The notes under the pieces: model-generated
The model's input: the letters and a program-made list of their open reading frames with translations, nothing else
Databases searched by the model: none
Told to the model about the DNA's origin: nothing
Shown: one piece after another, positions 16,253-25,847 of the stretch
Layout of the letters: every line of letters starts with the position of its first letter
How positions within the stretch are numbered: position 1 is the stretch's first letter
Program-made: the position numbers and the translations under genes
Assembly: GCF_900109665.1 (NCBI RefSeq)
Contig: NZ_FOAO01000013.1
Location: 1-64,000, forward strand
Reading direction: 5' to 3'
DNA length: 64,000 bases
Origin: Blastococcus sp. DSM 46786
GTDB lineage: Bacteria > Actinomycetota > Actinomycetes > Mycobacteriales > Geodermatophilaceae

Positions 16253-16681
16253 GTGCCCAAGGCGACGAAGGACGGCAAGGCCAAGAAGGAAGAGCTGCCG
16301 AGCACCATCCAGCGCTCGGACAAGAAGGCGCAGCGCACCTACGCCAAGGCCCACGACTCCGCGGTGGAGTCCTACGGCGAGGGGCGGCGGGCGCACCAGA
16401 CCGCCTACTCCGCGCTCAAGCACACGCACGAGAAGGTCGGCGACCACTGGGAGCCCAAGGAGGGGGGCAAGAAGGGTCCCTCCGACGAGCAGGCCAAGGG
16501 CGGCCGGGACACGGGCAAGAAGACCAAGGGCGGCGTGGACGCGAACGCCAGCAAGGACCACCTCAAGAAGGTCGCGAAGAAGCTCGACATCTCCGGCCGG
16601 TCGAAGATGAAGAAGAAGGAACTGGTCGACGCCATTCAGAAGGCGAACGACAAGAAGACCGCGAGCTCGCGGAAGAAGTGA
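16253..16681 (+). CDS. ChaB-family protein with Rho-N/SAP-like C-terminus
   Basis: A 142-residue, very Lys-rich protein. Residues ~15-66 (LPSTIQRSDKKAQRTYAKAH, then HQTAYSALKHTHEKVGDHW) form a ChaB domain; residues ~100-130 (LKKVAKKLDISGRSKMKKKE) resemble a Rho termination factor N-terminal/SAP helix motif, which usually binds nucleic acid. The linker is basic and low in complexity. Actinobacterial ChaB-Rho-N proteins are often stress-induced; the E. coli link to cation transport is not relevant to this architecture. GTG at 16253 follows AAGGAGGAG. A GGGTAG at 16214-16219 might be part of a stress promoter, but its -35 match is poor. Confidence 0.85.
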   Translation: MPKATKDGKAKKEELPSTIQRSDKKAQRTYAKAHDSAVESYGEGRRAHQTAYSALKHTHEKVGDHWEPKEGGKKGPSDEQAKGGRDTGKKTKGGVDANASKDHLKKVAKKLDISGRSKMKKKELVDAIQKANDKKTASSRKK

Positions 16682-16688
16682 GCGCCCC

Positions 16689-16725
16689 GCCGCGCCGCTC
16701 CCGTCCCCGGCGGGAGCGGCGCGGC
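16689..16725. terminator. Bidirectional terminator between convergent genes
   Basis: Arms 16689-16703 and 16711-16725 are a perfect 15-bp match around a seven-base loop, exactly filling the 46-base gap between the ChaB gene and the M24 peptidase gene. Confidence 0.85.
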
Positions 16726-16727
16726 CG

Positions 16728-18026
16728 TCAGCCGATGAGCAGGAAGTCGGTCTGCCGCCCGTCGAGGTACTCGACGCCGGCATCGGTGAGTGCGATGCCC
16801 TCCTCGAGCCCCAGCCGGACGCACTGGCCACCCCACTCGGGCACCGTGCGACGCACGGCGAGCTCCAGGGCGTAGGCGGTGTCGGGGTGGACCGGGTAGT
16901 CGCCGGCGCCGGGCACGCCCTGCTGCTGGTCCCACTGGCCGATGGCCGGGCCGGCGCCGTGCCCGTGGTAGCCGATGGGGTGGGAGTAGACGTCCCCGTC
17001 GAGGCCCTCGTCCGCCGCCCCGGCGCGGGCGGCGGCCAGCACCTCGTTGCCGGTGCGGCCCGGCACCAGCGCGGCCGTGGTGAGTTCCTGCAGCCGGTTG
17101 GCCGCCTGCAGGGCGGCGCGCAGCCCGGCGGGGGCGTCGGTCTCGCCCGCGTGCAGGACGTAGGCGTTGCGCTGGGTGTCGGTGCGCAGGCCCAGGCAGC
17201 TCAGGCCGACGTCGCAGTGCAGCAGGTCACCGGGCTGCACCACCGCGTCCCCGGGGACGGCGGGGAGCAGCGTGCCGCCGTCCTCGGCCAGCGGCACCCC
17301 GGCCCGCTGCAGCAGCACCGACGGCTGGAACCACGGCTCCACACCGAGGTCGTGGAAGCGCTGCCGGATCCACCACGCCACGTCGAGGGGGCTCGTCTCG
17401 CCCACCCGCACGACGGCGGGGGAGAAGGCCTCCGCGATCACCTGGTGCACCAGCCGGTTCATCCCGCGCAGCGCGTCGATCTCCTCCGGGAGGCGCGTCT
17501 CCAGCCAGCTCACCGCCAGCCGCTCGGCCGAGACCAGCCGCTCCGCGTAGGGGCCCAGCGCCTCGGTGAGCAACCGGTGCTCGGTGTGGGAGAGGCCGTC
17601 GGCGAGCGCGAAGTCCTCGGAGACGTCGATGCCGATGCGGCGGGGATCGGCCTGCTCCACGAAGCGGCGGACCTCCGCCCACTGGCCCCGCCCCGCGGGT
17701 TCGCGGGGGTCGACGGTCCACGCGGGCAGGAACTGGCCCACCGGGTAGCGGGAGACCGCCGCGGGGGTGACGCCGTCGTCGCTGCGGTGCAGCAGCAGGA
17801 TCGTGCGCCGCCGGGCGGACAACCAGGACGCCGGCAGCAGCGTGGCGAGGACCGGGTCCTCGTTGTACTCGCGGCCGGCCACGATCCACAGGTCGATGCC
17901 CGCCCGGTCCATCAGGCCGGGGAGGACGTCGAGCAGCCGCTGGGTCAGCCACCGGTCGCGCACGTCGGCCTGCACGCGCAGCGGAGGCGGCACCGTGCGC
18001 GTCGGACCGGGCGCGACCAGCGACAT
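16728..18026 (-). CDS. M24-family metallopeptidase (Xaa-Pro aminopeptidase-like)
   Basis: A 432-residue pita-bread-fold protein. A creatinase-like N-terminal domain (WLTQRLLDVLPGLMDRAGID, LWIVAGREYNEDPVLATLLP) precedes the M24 catalytic domain. Metal ligands can be placed at HCDVGLSCLGLRTDTQRN (Asp, Asp), GYHGHGAGP (His), and two late Glu residues (LELAVRRTVPEW and LGLEEGIALTDAG regions). The C-terminal spacing is unusual, so the enzyme may be an atypical M24 member or a prolidase relative. ATG at 18026 is preferred over the longer frame. It is convergent with ChaB. Confidence 0.8.
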   Translation of the reverse strand: MSLVAPGPTRTVPPPLRVQADVRDRWLTQRLLDVLPGLMDRAGIDLWIVAGREYNEDPVLATLLPASWLSARRRTILLLHRSDDGVTPAAVSRYPVGQFLPAWTVDPREPAGRGQWAEVRRFVEQADPRRIGIDVSEDFALADGLSHTEHRLLTEALGPYAERLVSAERLAVSWLETRLPEEIDALRGMNRLVHQVIAEAFSPAVVRVGETSPLDVAWWIRQRFHDLGVEPWFQPSVLLQRAGVPLAEDGGTLLPAVPGDAVVQPGDLLHCDVGLSCLGLRTDTQRNAYVLHAGETDAPAGLRAALQAANRLQELTTAALVPGRTGNEVLAAARAGAADEGLDGDVYSHPIGYHGHGAGPAIGQWDQQQGVPGAGDYPVHPDTAYALELAVRRTVPEWGGQCVRLGLEEGIALTDAGVEYLDGRQTDFLLIG

Positions 18027-18103
18027 GCCCTCAGCCAAGCAGAGAACCGCCGGAACCACCGGTCGAGCGACCCGGCCGTGGGGCGCCGGCCGCACCGGTC
18101 TAG

Positions 18104-19261
18104 CTAGGAGCTGGTCTCCTCCGCGCGGGGGCTGCGGGCGCGCGGGACCCCCGCGGTGGCCACCCGGTCCCGGCCCTCGCGCTTGGCCCGGTACATCGCC
18201 CCGTCGGCCTCGTCGACCAGCCGCCAGAGCGCCGCCACGGGGTCCTCCCCGTCGACCGGCCGGGTGACGGCGAGCCCGATCGAGGCGGTGACGCCGTGCC
18301 CGCCGGCGCCCTGACCCCGGGCGACGGCCGACCGCAGCCGCTCGGCCAGCCGGCCGGCCTCGGCGGCGTCGTTCACCGACCCCAGGACCACGAGCTCCTC
18401 ACCCCCGATGCGGGCCAGCACGTCGGCGGGGCGGACGGCGACCGCGAGGGACGCGGCCACGGCGCTGAGGACGGCGTCGCCGACGGCGTGCCCGAACTCG
18501 TCGTTCAGCCGCTTGAAATGGTCGAGGTCGAGCACCATGGCGCAGACCCGGGTGCCGTCGCGCCGCGCCTGCCGCCAGACGCGGTCGGCCTGCTCGACGA
18601 GGTAGCGGCGGTTGTGCAGCCCGGTGAGCGGGTCGAGGTGCGTGAGCGTCTCGGTCTCGGCCAGCAGGCGCTGCACGCGCCGGCGCAGCAGGTAGACCGA
18701 CGTCGCCGCGCCGTTGAGCATGCCGGTGCTGACCCCGACCTGGACGGCGAGGGCGGCGGTGCTGTCGTAGCTCGGCCACAGCGCGGCAAGGCAGACGCCG
18801 GTCGTCACGGCCATGTGCACGGTGAGCGCCCGGGGCTCCAGGAACCAGGCGGCCGCGAGGGCGGGGAACAGCAGCATGAGCGGGGTGGCGTACCGCAGCG
18901 GGTCCTCGATGCAGAGGACGACGACGAGGTAGATCAGGTCGCCCAGCAGGACCAGGGCGAGCGTGTGCGCCGGCCCGAGCCTCCCCCGCACGACCAGCGA
19001 GGCGGCGAGGACGAGCAGCAGCAGCATCGTGCCGGCGTAGGCCCACCGGGCCGTGCCCTCGCGCAGCACGCCGTCCACGACGAGGTTGACCGAGCCCATC
19101 AGGGCGCCCGTGGCCAGCAGCACCGCGAGGGTCAGGGCGGCGACGCGGTGCTCCTGGCCGTGCCCGGTCACCGGCTCCGGGGTGACGGTGGCCAGGTCAG
19201 GGGCTCGCACGTCCGGGCCGGTCACCGGTGCAGGATGCAGCACGAACCGGTGATCCGACAC
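18104..19261 (-). CDS. Membrane-bound diguanylate cyclase (GGDEF)
   Basis: About 385 residues. Six or so hydrophobic segments in the first ~200 residues sense an unknown signal; the GGDEF domain follows with LDPLTGLHNRRYL, MVLDLDHFKRLNDEFGH and the signature RIGGEELVVLG, where GGEEL is an active variant. Makes cyclic-di-GMP from two GTP. No clear RxxD inhibitory site immediately before the signature was noted. The start is uncertain: GTG at 19261 is the best guess; later GTG codons exist. It ends in TAG. Confidence 0.85.
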   Translation of the reverse strand: MSDHRFVLHPAPVTGPDVRAPDLATVTPEPVTGHGQEHRVAALTLAVLLATGALMGSVNLVVDGVLREGTARWAYAGTMLLLLVLAASLVVRGRLGPAHTLALVLLGDLIYLVVVLCIEDPLRYATPLMLLFPALAAAWFLEPRALTVHMAVTTGVCLAALWPSYDSTAALAVQVGVSTGMLNGAATSVYLLRRRVQRLLAETETLTHLDPLTGLHNRRYLVEQADRVWRQARRDGTRVCAMVLDLDHFKRLNDEFGHAVGDAVLSAVAASLAVAVRPADVLARIGGEELVVLGSVNDAAEAGRLAERLRSAVARGQGAGGHGVTASIGLAVTRPVDGEDPVAALWRLVDEADGAMYRAKREGRDRVATAGVPRARSPRAEETSS

Positions 19262-19399
19262 CCCCTGTGCCTCTCCCGTCACCGACCGGCGCCCGTCCGG
19301 GTGAGGGGGAGGTCCCGGGAGCGGACGCCGCCGCCGTCCGCGCGGGTCCGCGTGACCGGTGGAAGGCTGGGCACGTCCGACGAACGAAGGAGGTCGCGC

Positions 19400-19582
19400 A
19401 TGAGCGAGGGGTCCTGGTTCTTCTGCCTCAGGCACCACACCGTCGAGCCGCGCGAGGGGTGCGCCGAGCGGCACCGGCTCGGCCCGTACGAGACCCGCGA
19501 GGAGGCCGAGCACGCGCTGGCCTCCGTCGCCGAGCGCAACGAGGAGCTCGACGCGGAGGACCGCGAGTGGGACGAGCGCTGA
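19400..19582 (+). CDS. Small conserved actinobacterial protein
   Basis: A 60-residue acidic protein beginning MSEGSWFFCLRHHTVEP with a Cys-X2-His-His cluster and ending in a charged helix rich in Glu and Asp. Similar short proteins (CLRHHRVE, then RLGPY and EEAE) are widespread in Actinobacteria and sometimes labelled SPOR-like; their function is unknown. AAGGAGG seven bases upstream marks the ATG at 19400. It precedes the F420 reductase gene by 70 bases on the same strand. Confidence 0.75.
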   Translation: MSEGSWFFCLRHHTVEPREGCAERHRLGPYETREEAEHALASVAERNEELDAEDREWDER

Positions 19583-19652
19583 GCTCCGTCCCGGTGGCCA
19601 GGCATGATCGGTGCCAGCCGCCGGGTCGTCCGGCGCCGCGGAAGGGGTGGAC

Positions 19653-20348
19653 GTGACGGACGGTCGCGCGGTCGAGGAACTGGTCGTGGGTGTGCTGGGC
19701 GGCACCGGTCCGCAGGGGCGCGGGCTGGCCGTACGGCTGGCCGCCCAGGGGCAGCGGGTGCTGCTGGGCTCCCGGGACGCCGAGCGCGCCGCCGAGGTGG
19801 CCGCCGAGGTCGCCGACCGCGCAGCCGCGGTGGCCGGCGGGGTGGAGGTCTCGGTCACCGGCGGCTCGAACGTCGACGTCGCGGGCGCGGCGGACCTGGT
19901 CATCGTCGCCGTCCCCTTCGCCGGGCACGCCGCGACGCTCGCCGAGCTCGCGACCCCGCTGGCCGGGAAGATCGTCGTCGACTGCGTCGTGCCCATGGGC
20001 TTCGACGAGCTCGGGGCCTACGTGCTCGACGTCGAGGAGGGGAGCGCCGCCCAGCAGGCGGCCACCCTGCTGCCCGACTCGCACGTGGTCGGCGCCTTCC
20101 ACCACCTCTCGGCCAAGCTGCTCGAGGACCTCTCCCAGCCCACCATCGACGGCGACGTCATGGTGGTCGGCGACGACCGGGCGTCCATGGACACCGTGCA
20201 GGCGCTCGCCGGCCGGCTCCCGGGGATGCGCGGCATCTACGCCGGCCGGCTGCGCAACGCCCGCCAGGTCGAGGCGCTGACGATCAACCTGGTGTCGGTC
20301 AACCGCCGGTACAAGGTCCACGCGGGCGTCCGGATCACCGACGTCTGA
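19653..20348 (+). CDS. npdG: NADPH-dependent F420 reductase
   Basis: A 231-residue Rossmann enzyme passing hydride between NADP(H) and coenzyme F420. The nucleotide loop VGVLGGTGPQGRGLAVRL is at the N-terminus, LGSRDAERA fits 2-prime-phosphate recognition, and VPFAGHAATL plus VVGAFHHLSAKLL are typical of the family. GTG at 19653 follows GGAAGGGG. It would supply reduced F420 for enzymes such as the LLM-class oxidoreductase at 49.5 kb. Overlap with the following frame is only by read-through; the spacing to the next recognisable start is 61 bases. Confidence 0.92.
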   Translation: MTDGRAVEELVVGVLGGTGPQGRGLAVRLAAQGQRVLLGSRDAERAAEVAAEVADRAAAVAGGVEVSVTGGSNVDVAGAADLVIVAVPFAGHAATLAELATPLAGKIVVDCVVPMGFDELGAYVLDVEEGSAAQQAATLLPDSHVVGAFHHLSAKLLEDLSQPTIDGDVMVVGDDRASMDTVQALAGRLPGMRGIYAGRLRNARQVEALTINLVSVNRRYKVHAGVRITDV

Positions 20349-20409
20349 GCCGCGCGACGACCAGCGGCGGCCCTACGCGGGGCCGCCGCCGCGGCGGGTC
20401 GTCTCGCTG

Positions 20410-21096
20410 GTGCCCTCGCTCACCGAGGCGATCGCCGCGACCGACGCCGGGTTGCTGGCCGGGGCGACCGACTGGTGCACCCACCCGGCGGGGCTCGACC
20501 TCCCGCGGGTGGGCGGCACCAAGTGGCCCGACGTCGGGCGGGTGCTCGACCTCGCCCCGGACCTGGTGGTCGCCAACGCCGAGGAGAACCGGGACGAGGA
20601 CGTCGCCGCGCTGCGCGCCGCCGGCGTGCCGGTGTGGGTGACCGCCCCGGCCACCGTCGAGCAGGCGCTGGACTCGCTCGCTCGGCTCTGCGCCGTGCTC
20701 GGCCACGCGGACCCGGCCTGGCTGGCCGACGCCCGGGCGGCCTGGGCGTCGCCGGCGCGGTTGCCGGACGTCGCCGCGGTCGTCCCGATCTGGCGCCGCC
20801 CCTGGATGGTGCTGGGCCGCGACACCTTCGCCGGCGACGTGCTGGCCCGGCTCGGCGTCCGCAACGTCTTCGCGCGCCACGCCGACCGGTACCCGAAGCT
20901 GGGCCGGGACGAGCCCGCGACGGTGCCGGCGGAGCTCGTCGTCCTCCCCGACGAGCCCTACGCGTTCACGCCGGACGACGGTCCGGAGGCGTGGCCCCAG
21001 GCGCGGCCGGCGTTCGTGAGCGGGCGGCACCTCACCTGGTACGGCCCCTCGCTCGCCGAGGCGCCCGGGGTGCTGCTGGCCCAACTCGCCGGCTGA
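20410..21096 (+). CDS. Helical-backbone metal receptor / BtuF-like substrate-binding protein, cytosolic form
   Basis: About 228 residues with the TroA/BtuF-type fold: PSLTEAIAATDAGLLAGATD, then LAPDLVVANAEENRDEDVAAL and VPVWVTAPATVEQALDSL. There is no signal peptide or lipobox, so it is probably a cytoplasmic relative, as often annotated helical backbone metal receptor. The start is odd: conserved RVVSLVPSLTEA begins upstream of GTG 20410, and between the previous in-frame stop (20278-20280) and this GTG there is no ATG, GTG or TTG. Either the first strand is trimmed or a rare start codon is used. Confidence 0.75.
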   Translation: MPSLTEAIAATDAGLLAGATDWCTHPAGLDLPRVGGTKWPDVGRVLDLAPDLVVANAEENRDEDVAALRAAGVPVWVTAPATVEQALDSLARLCAVLGHADPAWLADARAAWASPARLPDVAAVVPIWRRPWMVLGRDTFAGDVLARLGVRNVFARHADRYPKLGRDEPATVPAELVVLPDEPYAFTPDDGPEAWPQARPAFVSGRHLTWYGPSLAEAPGVLLAQLAG

Positions 21097-21103
21097 CCGA
21101 CGC

Positions 21104-21709
21104 TCAGTTTCCGCCCAGCCGGGCGGCGGCGAAGGCGCCGACGAGGATCGCGATCGTCGTCAGGACCTGCACCAGGTACGGGTGGCGGTGCCGCCACGGG
21201 AGCTCGTAGACGTTGCGCCAGGCCAGGTCCGCGGGGGTGAGCTCCTCGGGGACGAGCCGCACCGGGGCGCCGACGGCCTCGGCGATGGCGGCCAGCCGGT
21301 CCCGGCCCCACCACAGCCCGTCCAGCCGCAGCAGCGGGCGCCGGGCGTCGTCCAGGACGACCAGCAAGCCGGACGGGCGTGCGCCGGCACCATCTCGGAA
21401 CGCGGGGAGCAGCACCGCCTCGGCGACCCGCGACCGCGGCACGGCCCGGGTGCGGAGGAGGTTCCGGCAGCGCAGCTCCTGGCCGGTGACCTGGAACCGG
21501 CCCACGAGCCGCCAGACCGCGACCACCAGGACCGCGAGCCCGAGCGCGGCGGCCGGCACCCAGAGCACGACCGCATCGTCGTCGGCCGCCAGCAAGGCTC
21601 CGTTGACAGCCAGCAGCGCCAGGAGCAGGAGTTGGGTGGGCGCGACCACCGCCCGCCCCATCGTGCGCAGCGACGGGCGCAGCTCGACGGTGCCGGCCGA
21701 GATGATCAC
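21104..21709 (-). CDS. PH-domain membrane protein
   Basis: A 201-residue protein with two hydrophobic segments near the N-terminus (QLLLLALLAVNGALLA, LWVPAAALGLAVLVVAVWRL), a bacterial PH-like middle (QVTGQELRCRNLLRTRAVPR, then LLVVLDDARRPLLRLDG) and a C-terminal hydrophobic helix. Proteins of this design are common in Actinobacteria and have no known role. GTG at 21709 is chosen because the homologous region begins there. It is divergent from the DUF2784 gene by 63 bases. Confidence 0.75.
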   Translation of the reverse strand: MIISAGTVELRPSLRTMGRAVVAPTQLLLLALLAVNGALLAADDDAVVLWVPAAALGLAVLVVAVWRLVGRFQVTGQELRCRNLLRTRAVPRSRVAEAVLLPAFRDGAGARPSGLLVVLDDARRPLLRLDGLWWGRDRLAAIAEAVGAPVRLVPEELTPADLAWRNVYELPWRHRHPYLVQVLTTIAILVGAFAAARLGGN

Positions 21710-21772
21710 CGCCGGGACCCTAGGCGGGCCGGGTGCACCGCTCAAGCCGGGACCGGGTGGCACAGTGGGGGA

Positions 21773-22165
21773 GTGCTGCTCGCGCAGGCGGTGGCGCTCG
21801 TGCACGCCGCCGCCGTCCTGTTCATGCTGGTCGGCGCCCTGCTCGCCCTCCGGTGGCCCCGGCTGGTGCTGCTGCACGCCCCCGTCGCCCTGGGAATCCT
21901 GGGCGTCAACCTGGCCGGCGCCGACTGCCCGCTCACCGACCTCGAGCTCTGGCTGCGGGAGCGCGCCGGCGTCCCCGGCTACGAGGGCGGCTTCCTGGGC
22001 CACTACCTGTTCGAGCCGCTGGGGCTGGACGTCGACGCGACCGGCACCCAGCTCGGCATCTACGCGACCGCGTCCGGCCTCAACGCCCTCGGCTACGCCG
22101 TGCTGACCCTCCGCTACGCCCTCAGTCGAACGAGTGCTCCGGCCCCGGGAAGGTCCCGCCCCTGA
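21773..22165 (+). CDS. DUF2784 membrane protein
   Basis: A 130-residue protein with three to four hydrophobic helices. [20 protein letters not shown] and [11 protein letters not shown] are the DUF2784 signature. Function unknown. GTG at 21773 follows GGGGG. Its last 44 bases overlap the end of the convergent panB gene, so the C-terminal tail ([10 protein letters not shown]) is encoded antisense to PanB. Confidence 0.8.
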   Translation: MLLAQAVALVHAAAVLFMLVGALLALRWPRLVLLHAPVALGILGVNLAGADCPLTDLELWLRERAGVPGYEGGFLGHYLFEPLGLDVDATGTQLGIYATASGLNALGYAVLTLRYALSRTSAPAPGRSRP

Positions 22166-22952
22166 CGTCGTCGGCGAACTCCTGCGCCGCCCGCAGCAGC
22201 TCGCCGCGCAGGTCGGCGTACTTCTTCACGAACTTCGGCACCCGGCCGCCGTTGAGCCCGGCCATGTCCGGCCACACCAGCACCTGGGCGTCGCAGTCGA
22301 CCCCGGCCCCGATGCCGATGGTCGGGATGGCGAGCTCCTTCGTCACCTGCGCGGCGATCGTGGCCGGCACCATCTCCAGGACGACGGCGAACGCGCCGGC
22401 CTCCTGGACGGCGTGCGCGTCGGTCAGCAGCTGCTCGGCCCCCGCGCCGCGGCCCTGCACCCGGTACCCGCCGAGCGCGTGCTCGCTCTGCGGCGTGAAG
22501 CCGATGTGCGCCATCACCGGGATGCCGGCGTCGTGCAGCAGCCTGATCTGCGGCGCCACCCGCAGCCCGCCCTCGAGCTTGACCGCCTGGGCCCCGCCCT
22601 CCTTCATCATGCGGACGGCGGTCTCGAAGGCCTGCTGCGGGCCGGACTCGTAGCTACCGAAGGGCAGGTCGGCGACGATCAGCGCCCGGGTGGTGGAGCG
22701 GGTGACCGCCTTGGTCATCAGCAGGATGTCGTCGACGGTCACCGGCACGGTGCTGGTGTGGCCGAGGACCACGTTGCCGGAGGAGTCGCCCACCAGCATC
22801 ACCGGGATGCCGGCCTCCTCGAACACGGCCGCGCTGTAGGTGTCGTAGGCGGTGAGCATCGCCCACTTCTCGCCGCGCTCCTTGGCCTGCTGCAGGTGGT
22901 GGACGCGCACCCGCGCGGTGGAGGTACCTCCGTACAGCGGTGACTCCGTCAT
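22122..22952 (-). CDS. panB: 3-methyl-2-oxobutanoate hydroxymethyltransferase
   Basis: A 276-residue PanB, the first step of pantothenate synthesis (ketoisovalerate plus methylene-tetrahydrofolate to ketopantoate). Recognised by [33 protein letters not shown] (Mg-binding Asp), [32 protein letters not shown] and [17 protein letters not shown]. Length is normal. Its ATG overlaps the nadE stop by four bases, so both cofactor genes are translated together. Confidence 0.96.
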   Translation of the reverse strand: MTESPLYGGTSTARVRVHHLQQAKERGEKWAMLTAYDTYSAAVFEEAGIPVMLVGDSSGNVVLGHTSTVPVTVDDILLMTKAVTRSTTRALIVADLPFGSYESGPQQAFETAVRMMKEGGAQAVKLEGGLRVAPQIRLLHDAGIPVMAHIGFTPQSEHALGGYRVQGRGAGAEQLLTDAHAVQEAGAFAVVLEMVPATIAAQVTKELAIPTIGIGAGVDCDAQVLVWPDMAGLNGGRVPKFVKKYADLRGELLRAAQEFADDVRGGTFPGPEHSFD

Positions 22953-24784
22953 GCCTGGGCTCCCTCGACGACGGTGGGCAGGGTCTCGCGCCACCGGTTG
23001 GTGATGGGCAGCCGCCGGTCGCGGCCGAACGCCTTGAGGCTGATCTTGGTACCCGGGGCCGACTGGCGGCGCTTGAACTCGGCGGCGTCCACCAACCGGA
23101 GGACGCGGGCCACCACATCGGGGTCGTGCCCCCGCTCGAGCAGCTGCGCCAGGCCGAGGTCGCGGTCGACGTAGTCGGCGATCACCGCGTCCAGCTCCTC
23201 GTAGGACGGCAGCGAGTCGCTGTCCACCTGGCCCGGCGCCAGCTCGGCCGACGGCGGCTTGTCGATGGAGTTCCGCGGGACCGGCTCGGTCTCCCCGCGC
23301 TCGGCGGCGTGCGCGTTGCGCCAGCGGGCCAGCTCCCACACCAGGGTCTTGGGCACGTCCTTGATCGGGGCGAAGCCGCCGGCCGAGTCGCCGTAGAGGG
23401 TGGAGTAGCCGACGGCGACCTCGCTCTTGTTGCCCGTCGTCAGCAGCAGGTGCCCGTGCTGGTTGGACAGCGCCATGAGCAGGGTGCCGCGCACCCGCGC
23501 CTGCAGGTTCTCCGCGGCGACGCCGGAGAGCTCCACCGAGGCCTCGAACGCGTCGACCATCGGCGCGATCGGCACGGCCGAGTACTGCAGTCCGGTGCGG
23601 CGCGCGAGGTCCTCGGCGTCGGCGAGCGAGTGCTCGCTGGACCACTTCGACGGCAGCCCGACGCCGTGCACCCGGTCGGCCCCCAGGGCGTCGACGGCGA
23701 GGGCGGCGCAGACCGCCGAGTCGATGCCGCCGGACAGGCCCAGCACCACCGAGGGCATGCCGTTCTTGTCGATGAAGTCGCGCAGCCCCAGCACCAGCGC
23801 CCGCCAGACCTCCTCGCACTCGCCGAGCGGCTCGGCGACCGTGGCCGGCCGCGGCTCGTAGGCCGGCACCGGCTCCTCGCCCAGCACGTGCCGGGTGACG
23901 GTCATCGACCCGATCCGGCCCGCGCGCCGCTGGGGGACCCGGTCCCGGTCGATCGCCAGGTCGACGGTGAGCAGGTGCTCCACGAACTGCGGCGCCCGGG
24001 CCAGCAGCTCGCCGGTGGGGGCGACGACCATCGAGTCGCCGTCGAACACCAGCTCGTCCTGGCCGCCGACCTGGTTGCAGTAGAGGATCGCCGCCCCCGC
24101 CTCGGCGGCGCGGCGCTGCACCAGCGGCAGCCGCAGGTCGTCCTTGGCGCGCTCGTACGGGGAGGCGTTGGGGGAGACGACGAGGTCGATCCCGGCCTGG
24201 CCGGCGACGCCGCACGGCCCGCCCTCGACCCAGAGGTCCTCGCAGATGGTCAGCGCGACGTCGACCCCGTGCAGGCGGACCACGGGCAGCTCGGTGCCGG
24301 GCACGAAGTAGCGCGCCTCGTCGAAGACGCCGTAATTGGGCAGGTGCCGCTTGTAGTAGCGGACGACGACGTCGCCACCGTGCAGCAGGGCCGCGGCGTT
24401 GCGCGGGGCGCCCCGACGGGGGTTGGCGTCGCTGGGCCGGTCGTCGTCCGTGGGCGGCTCGTCGACCGGGGCAGGCCCGCTGCCCTCGGTGTGCGCCAGG
24501 TACCCGACGACGACGGCCAGCCCGCCCAGCCCCTCCGCGGCCAGCCGCGCGGCGAGGCCGACCAGCGCCTGCTCGCTGGCGCGGGCGAAGGACTCCCGGA
24601 GCACCAGGTCCTCCGGCGGGTAGCCGGTCAGCGTCATCTCGGGGAAGACGACGAGGTGGGCCCCCGCCGCGGCCGCCTCCGCCGCCCGGTGGACGACGAG
24701 GTCGCTGTTGCCCGCGAGGTCGCCGACGCGCGTGTCGACCTGGGCCAGGGACACCCGCATCTGCACCGGCTGCTGATCGCTCAC
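22949..24784 (-). CDS. nadE: Glutamine-dependent NAD+ synthetase
   Basis: A 611-residue two-domain enzyme making NAD from deamido-NAD, ATP and glutamine. The N-terminal nitrilase domain shows the Glu-Lys-Cys triad: [12 protein letters not shown] (Glu near residue 49), [14 protein letters not shown] and LTICEDLW. The C-terminal synthetase has the ATP pyrophosphatase loop [10 protein letters not shown] and [19 protein letters not shown]. The length fits the glutaminase-linked class rather than the short ammonia-only one. Operon with panB downstream. Confidence 0.96.
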   Translation of the reverse strand: MSDQQPVQMRVSLAQVDTRVGDLAGNSDLVVHRAAEAAAAGAHLVVFPEMTLTGYPPEDLVLRESFARASEQALVGLAARLAAEGLGGLAVVVGYLAHTEGSGPAPVDEPPTDDDRPSDANPRRGAPRNAAALLHGGDVVVRYYKRHLPNYGVFDEARYFVPGTELPVVRLHGVDVALTICEDLWVEGGPCGVAGQAGIDLVVSPNASPYERAKDDLRLPLVQRRAAEAGAAILYCNQVGGQDELVFDGDSMVVAPTGELLARAPQFVEHLLTVDLAIDRDRVPQRRAGRIGSMTVTRHVLGEEPVPAYEPRPATVAEPLGECEEVWRALVLGLRDFIDKNGMPSVVLGLSGGIDSAVCAALAVDALGADRVHGVGLPSKWSSEHSLADAEDLARRTGLQYSAVPIAPMVDAFEASVELSGVAAENLQARVRGTLLMALSNQHGHLLLTTGNKSEVAVGYSTLYGDSAGGFAPIKDVPKTLVWELARWRNAHAAERGETEPVPRNSIDKPPSAELAPGQVDSDSLPSYEELDAVIADYVDRDLGLAQLLERGHDPDVVARVLRLVDAAEFKRRQSAPGTKISLKAFGRDRRLPITNRWRETLPTVVEGAQA

Positions 24785-24833
24785 GCCGCCAGTCTCGTCG
24801 TCCGCCGGCTGCGACGGCCAGGTGGGGGTGGAG

Positions 24834-25802
24834 CTACCTCCGGGCGGCGAGGTGGGTGCGGCCCGCGACCGGGGCCGGTGGGACGACGGCGACCGGTGCG
24901 GTTCCCCGCTGGATCAGGTCCCGGCTCACCGATCCGAGGGCCGCGGCGCGGGTCGGTCCGCGACGGCGGGTCCCGACCACCACCAGCGCCGCCCCCGCCG
25001 CGCTCTCCACCAGCGCGGCGGCCGGGTCCCCCCGCACGGTGTCGACCACGATCGGCACGTCGGGGCAGAGGGCGCGCCAGCGTTCCACCGCGACCGCCGC
25101 GCGCCGGTGGGCGTGGGCCTCGGAGGTGGCGACCGGGGCGGCCATCCCCTCGAGGTCGGCCGGGCAGTCGGCGGTCCAGGCGTGGACCGCGGTGAGGCTC
25201 GTCCGGCGCTCCTGCGCACACCGCAGGGCGAAGAGGAGGGCGGCCTCCGAACCCGGCCCGCCGTCGACGCCGACCACGATGCCGCAGCCCGCGTCCGCGG
25301 CCCCGCCACCGGGCCACGTCCGGACGACGGCGACCGGGCAGTGCGCGGCCGCTGCCACCCGCCAGGCCAGCGGCCTGCGCCAGAGCGCCTGCCCGAGCCC
25401 TGGTCGCGGCGCGTGCTCCCGCGTGCCGAGGACGAGGAGGCGGGCGGTGCGGCCGGCCTGCAGGAGGACCTGGTCCACCGGGCCGGGCACCGGGTGGGCG
25501 CTCACGTCGACATCCGGTGCCAGCGTCTCGGCCAGGGCGACCGCCCCGTCCAGGACCGCCGCCCCGGTGAGGGAAGGGCGGACCGCGTGCACGACCTGCA
25601 GCGGGCACCGCCGCCGCTGCGCTTCGGCGACCGCCCAGACCAGCGCACCGGTGGGGATCGCGGCGCCCACACCGAGCACCACGGGTGCGGCCCGGGGCCG
25701 CAGGCGCCGCGCGACGAGGTCGACCGCGCGGGAGAAGTGCCGGTCGGCGAGCAGGCCGGCCTCGAGGGCCTCGATGGTGCGGTGTTCGGCGTCGCTGAGC
25801 AC
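24834..25802 (-). CDS. Tandem universal stress protein with a DUF3040-like N-terminus
   Basis: A 322-residue protein. Residues 1-20 (LSDAEHRTIEALEAGLLADR) look like the start of DUF3040 proteins. Two UspA-like domains follow (about 40-170 and 180-315). The second has VVGVDGGPGSEAALLFAL and ends VVVGTRRRGPTRAAALGSVS, close to the ATP-binding G-2X-G-9X-G(S/T) pattern; the first is less regular. GTG at 25802 has GAGGAGGGG five bases upstream. It faces a MarR gene across a short region with a palindrome. Confidence 0.78.
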   Translation of the reverse strand: MLSDAEHRTIEALEAGLLADRHFSRAVDLVARRLRPRAAPVVLGVGAAIPTGALVWAVAEAQRRRCPLQVVHAVRPSLTGAAVLDGAVALAETLAPDVDVSAHPVPGPVDQVLLQAGRTARLLVLGTREHAPRPGLGQALWRRPLAWRVAAAAHCPVAVVRTWPGGGAADAGCGIVVGVDGGPGSEAALLFALRCAQERRTSLTAVHAWTADCPADLEGMAAPVATSEAHAHRRAAVAVERWRALCPDVPIVVDTVRGDPAAALVESAAGAALVVVGTRRRGPTRAAALGSVSRDLIQRGTAPVAVVPPAPVAGRTHLAARR

Positions 25803-25830
25803 GAGCCCCTCCTCGGGACGGTCCGTCGCC

Positions 25831-25847
25831 GTATCGTAGTGCGATAC
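25831..25847. promoter_or_regulatory. GTATCG-N5-CGATAC palindrome between usp and marR
   Basis: Six-base perfect arms with a five-base spacer, in the 80-base gap between the divergent stress-protein and MarR genes. Size and form suit a MarR dimer, which commonly controls itself and its divergent neighbour. Confidence 0.6.
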
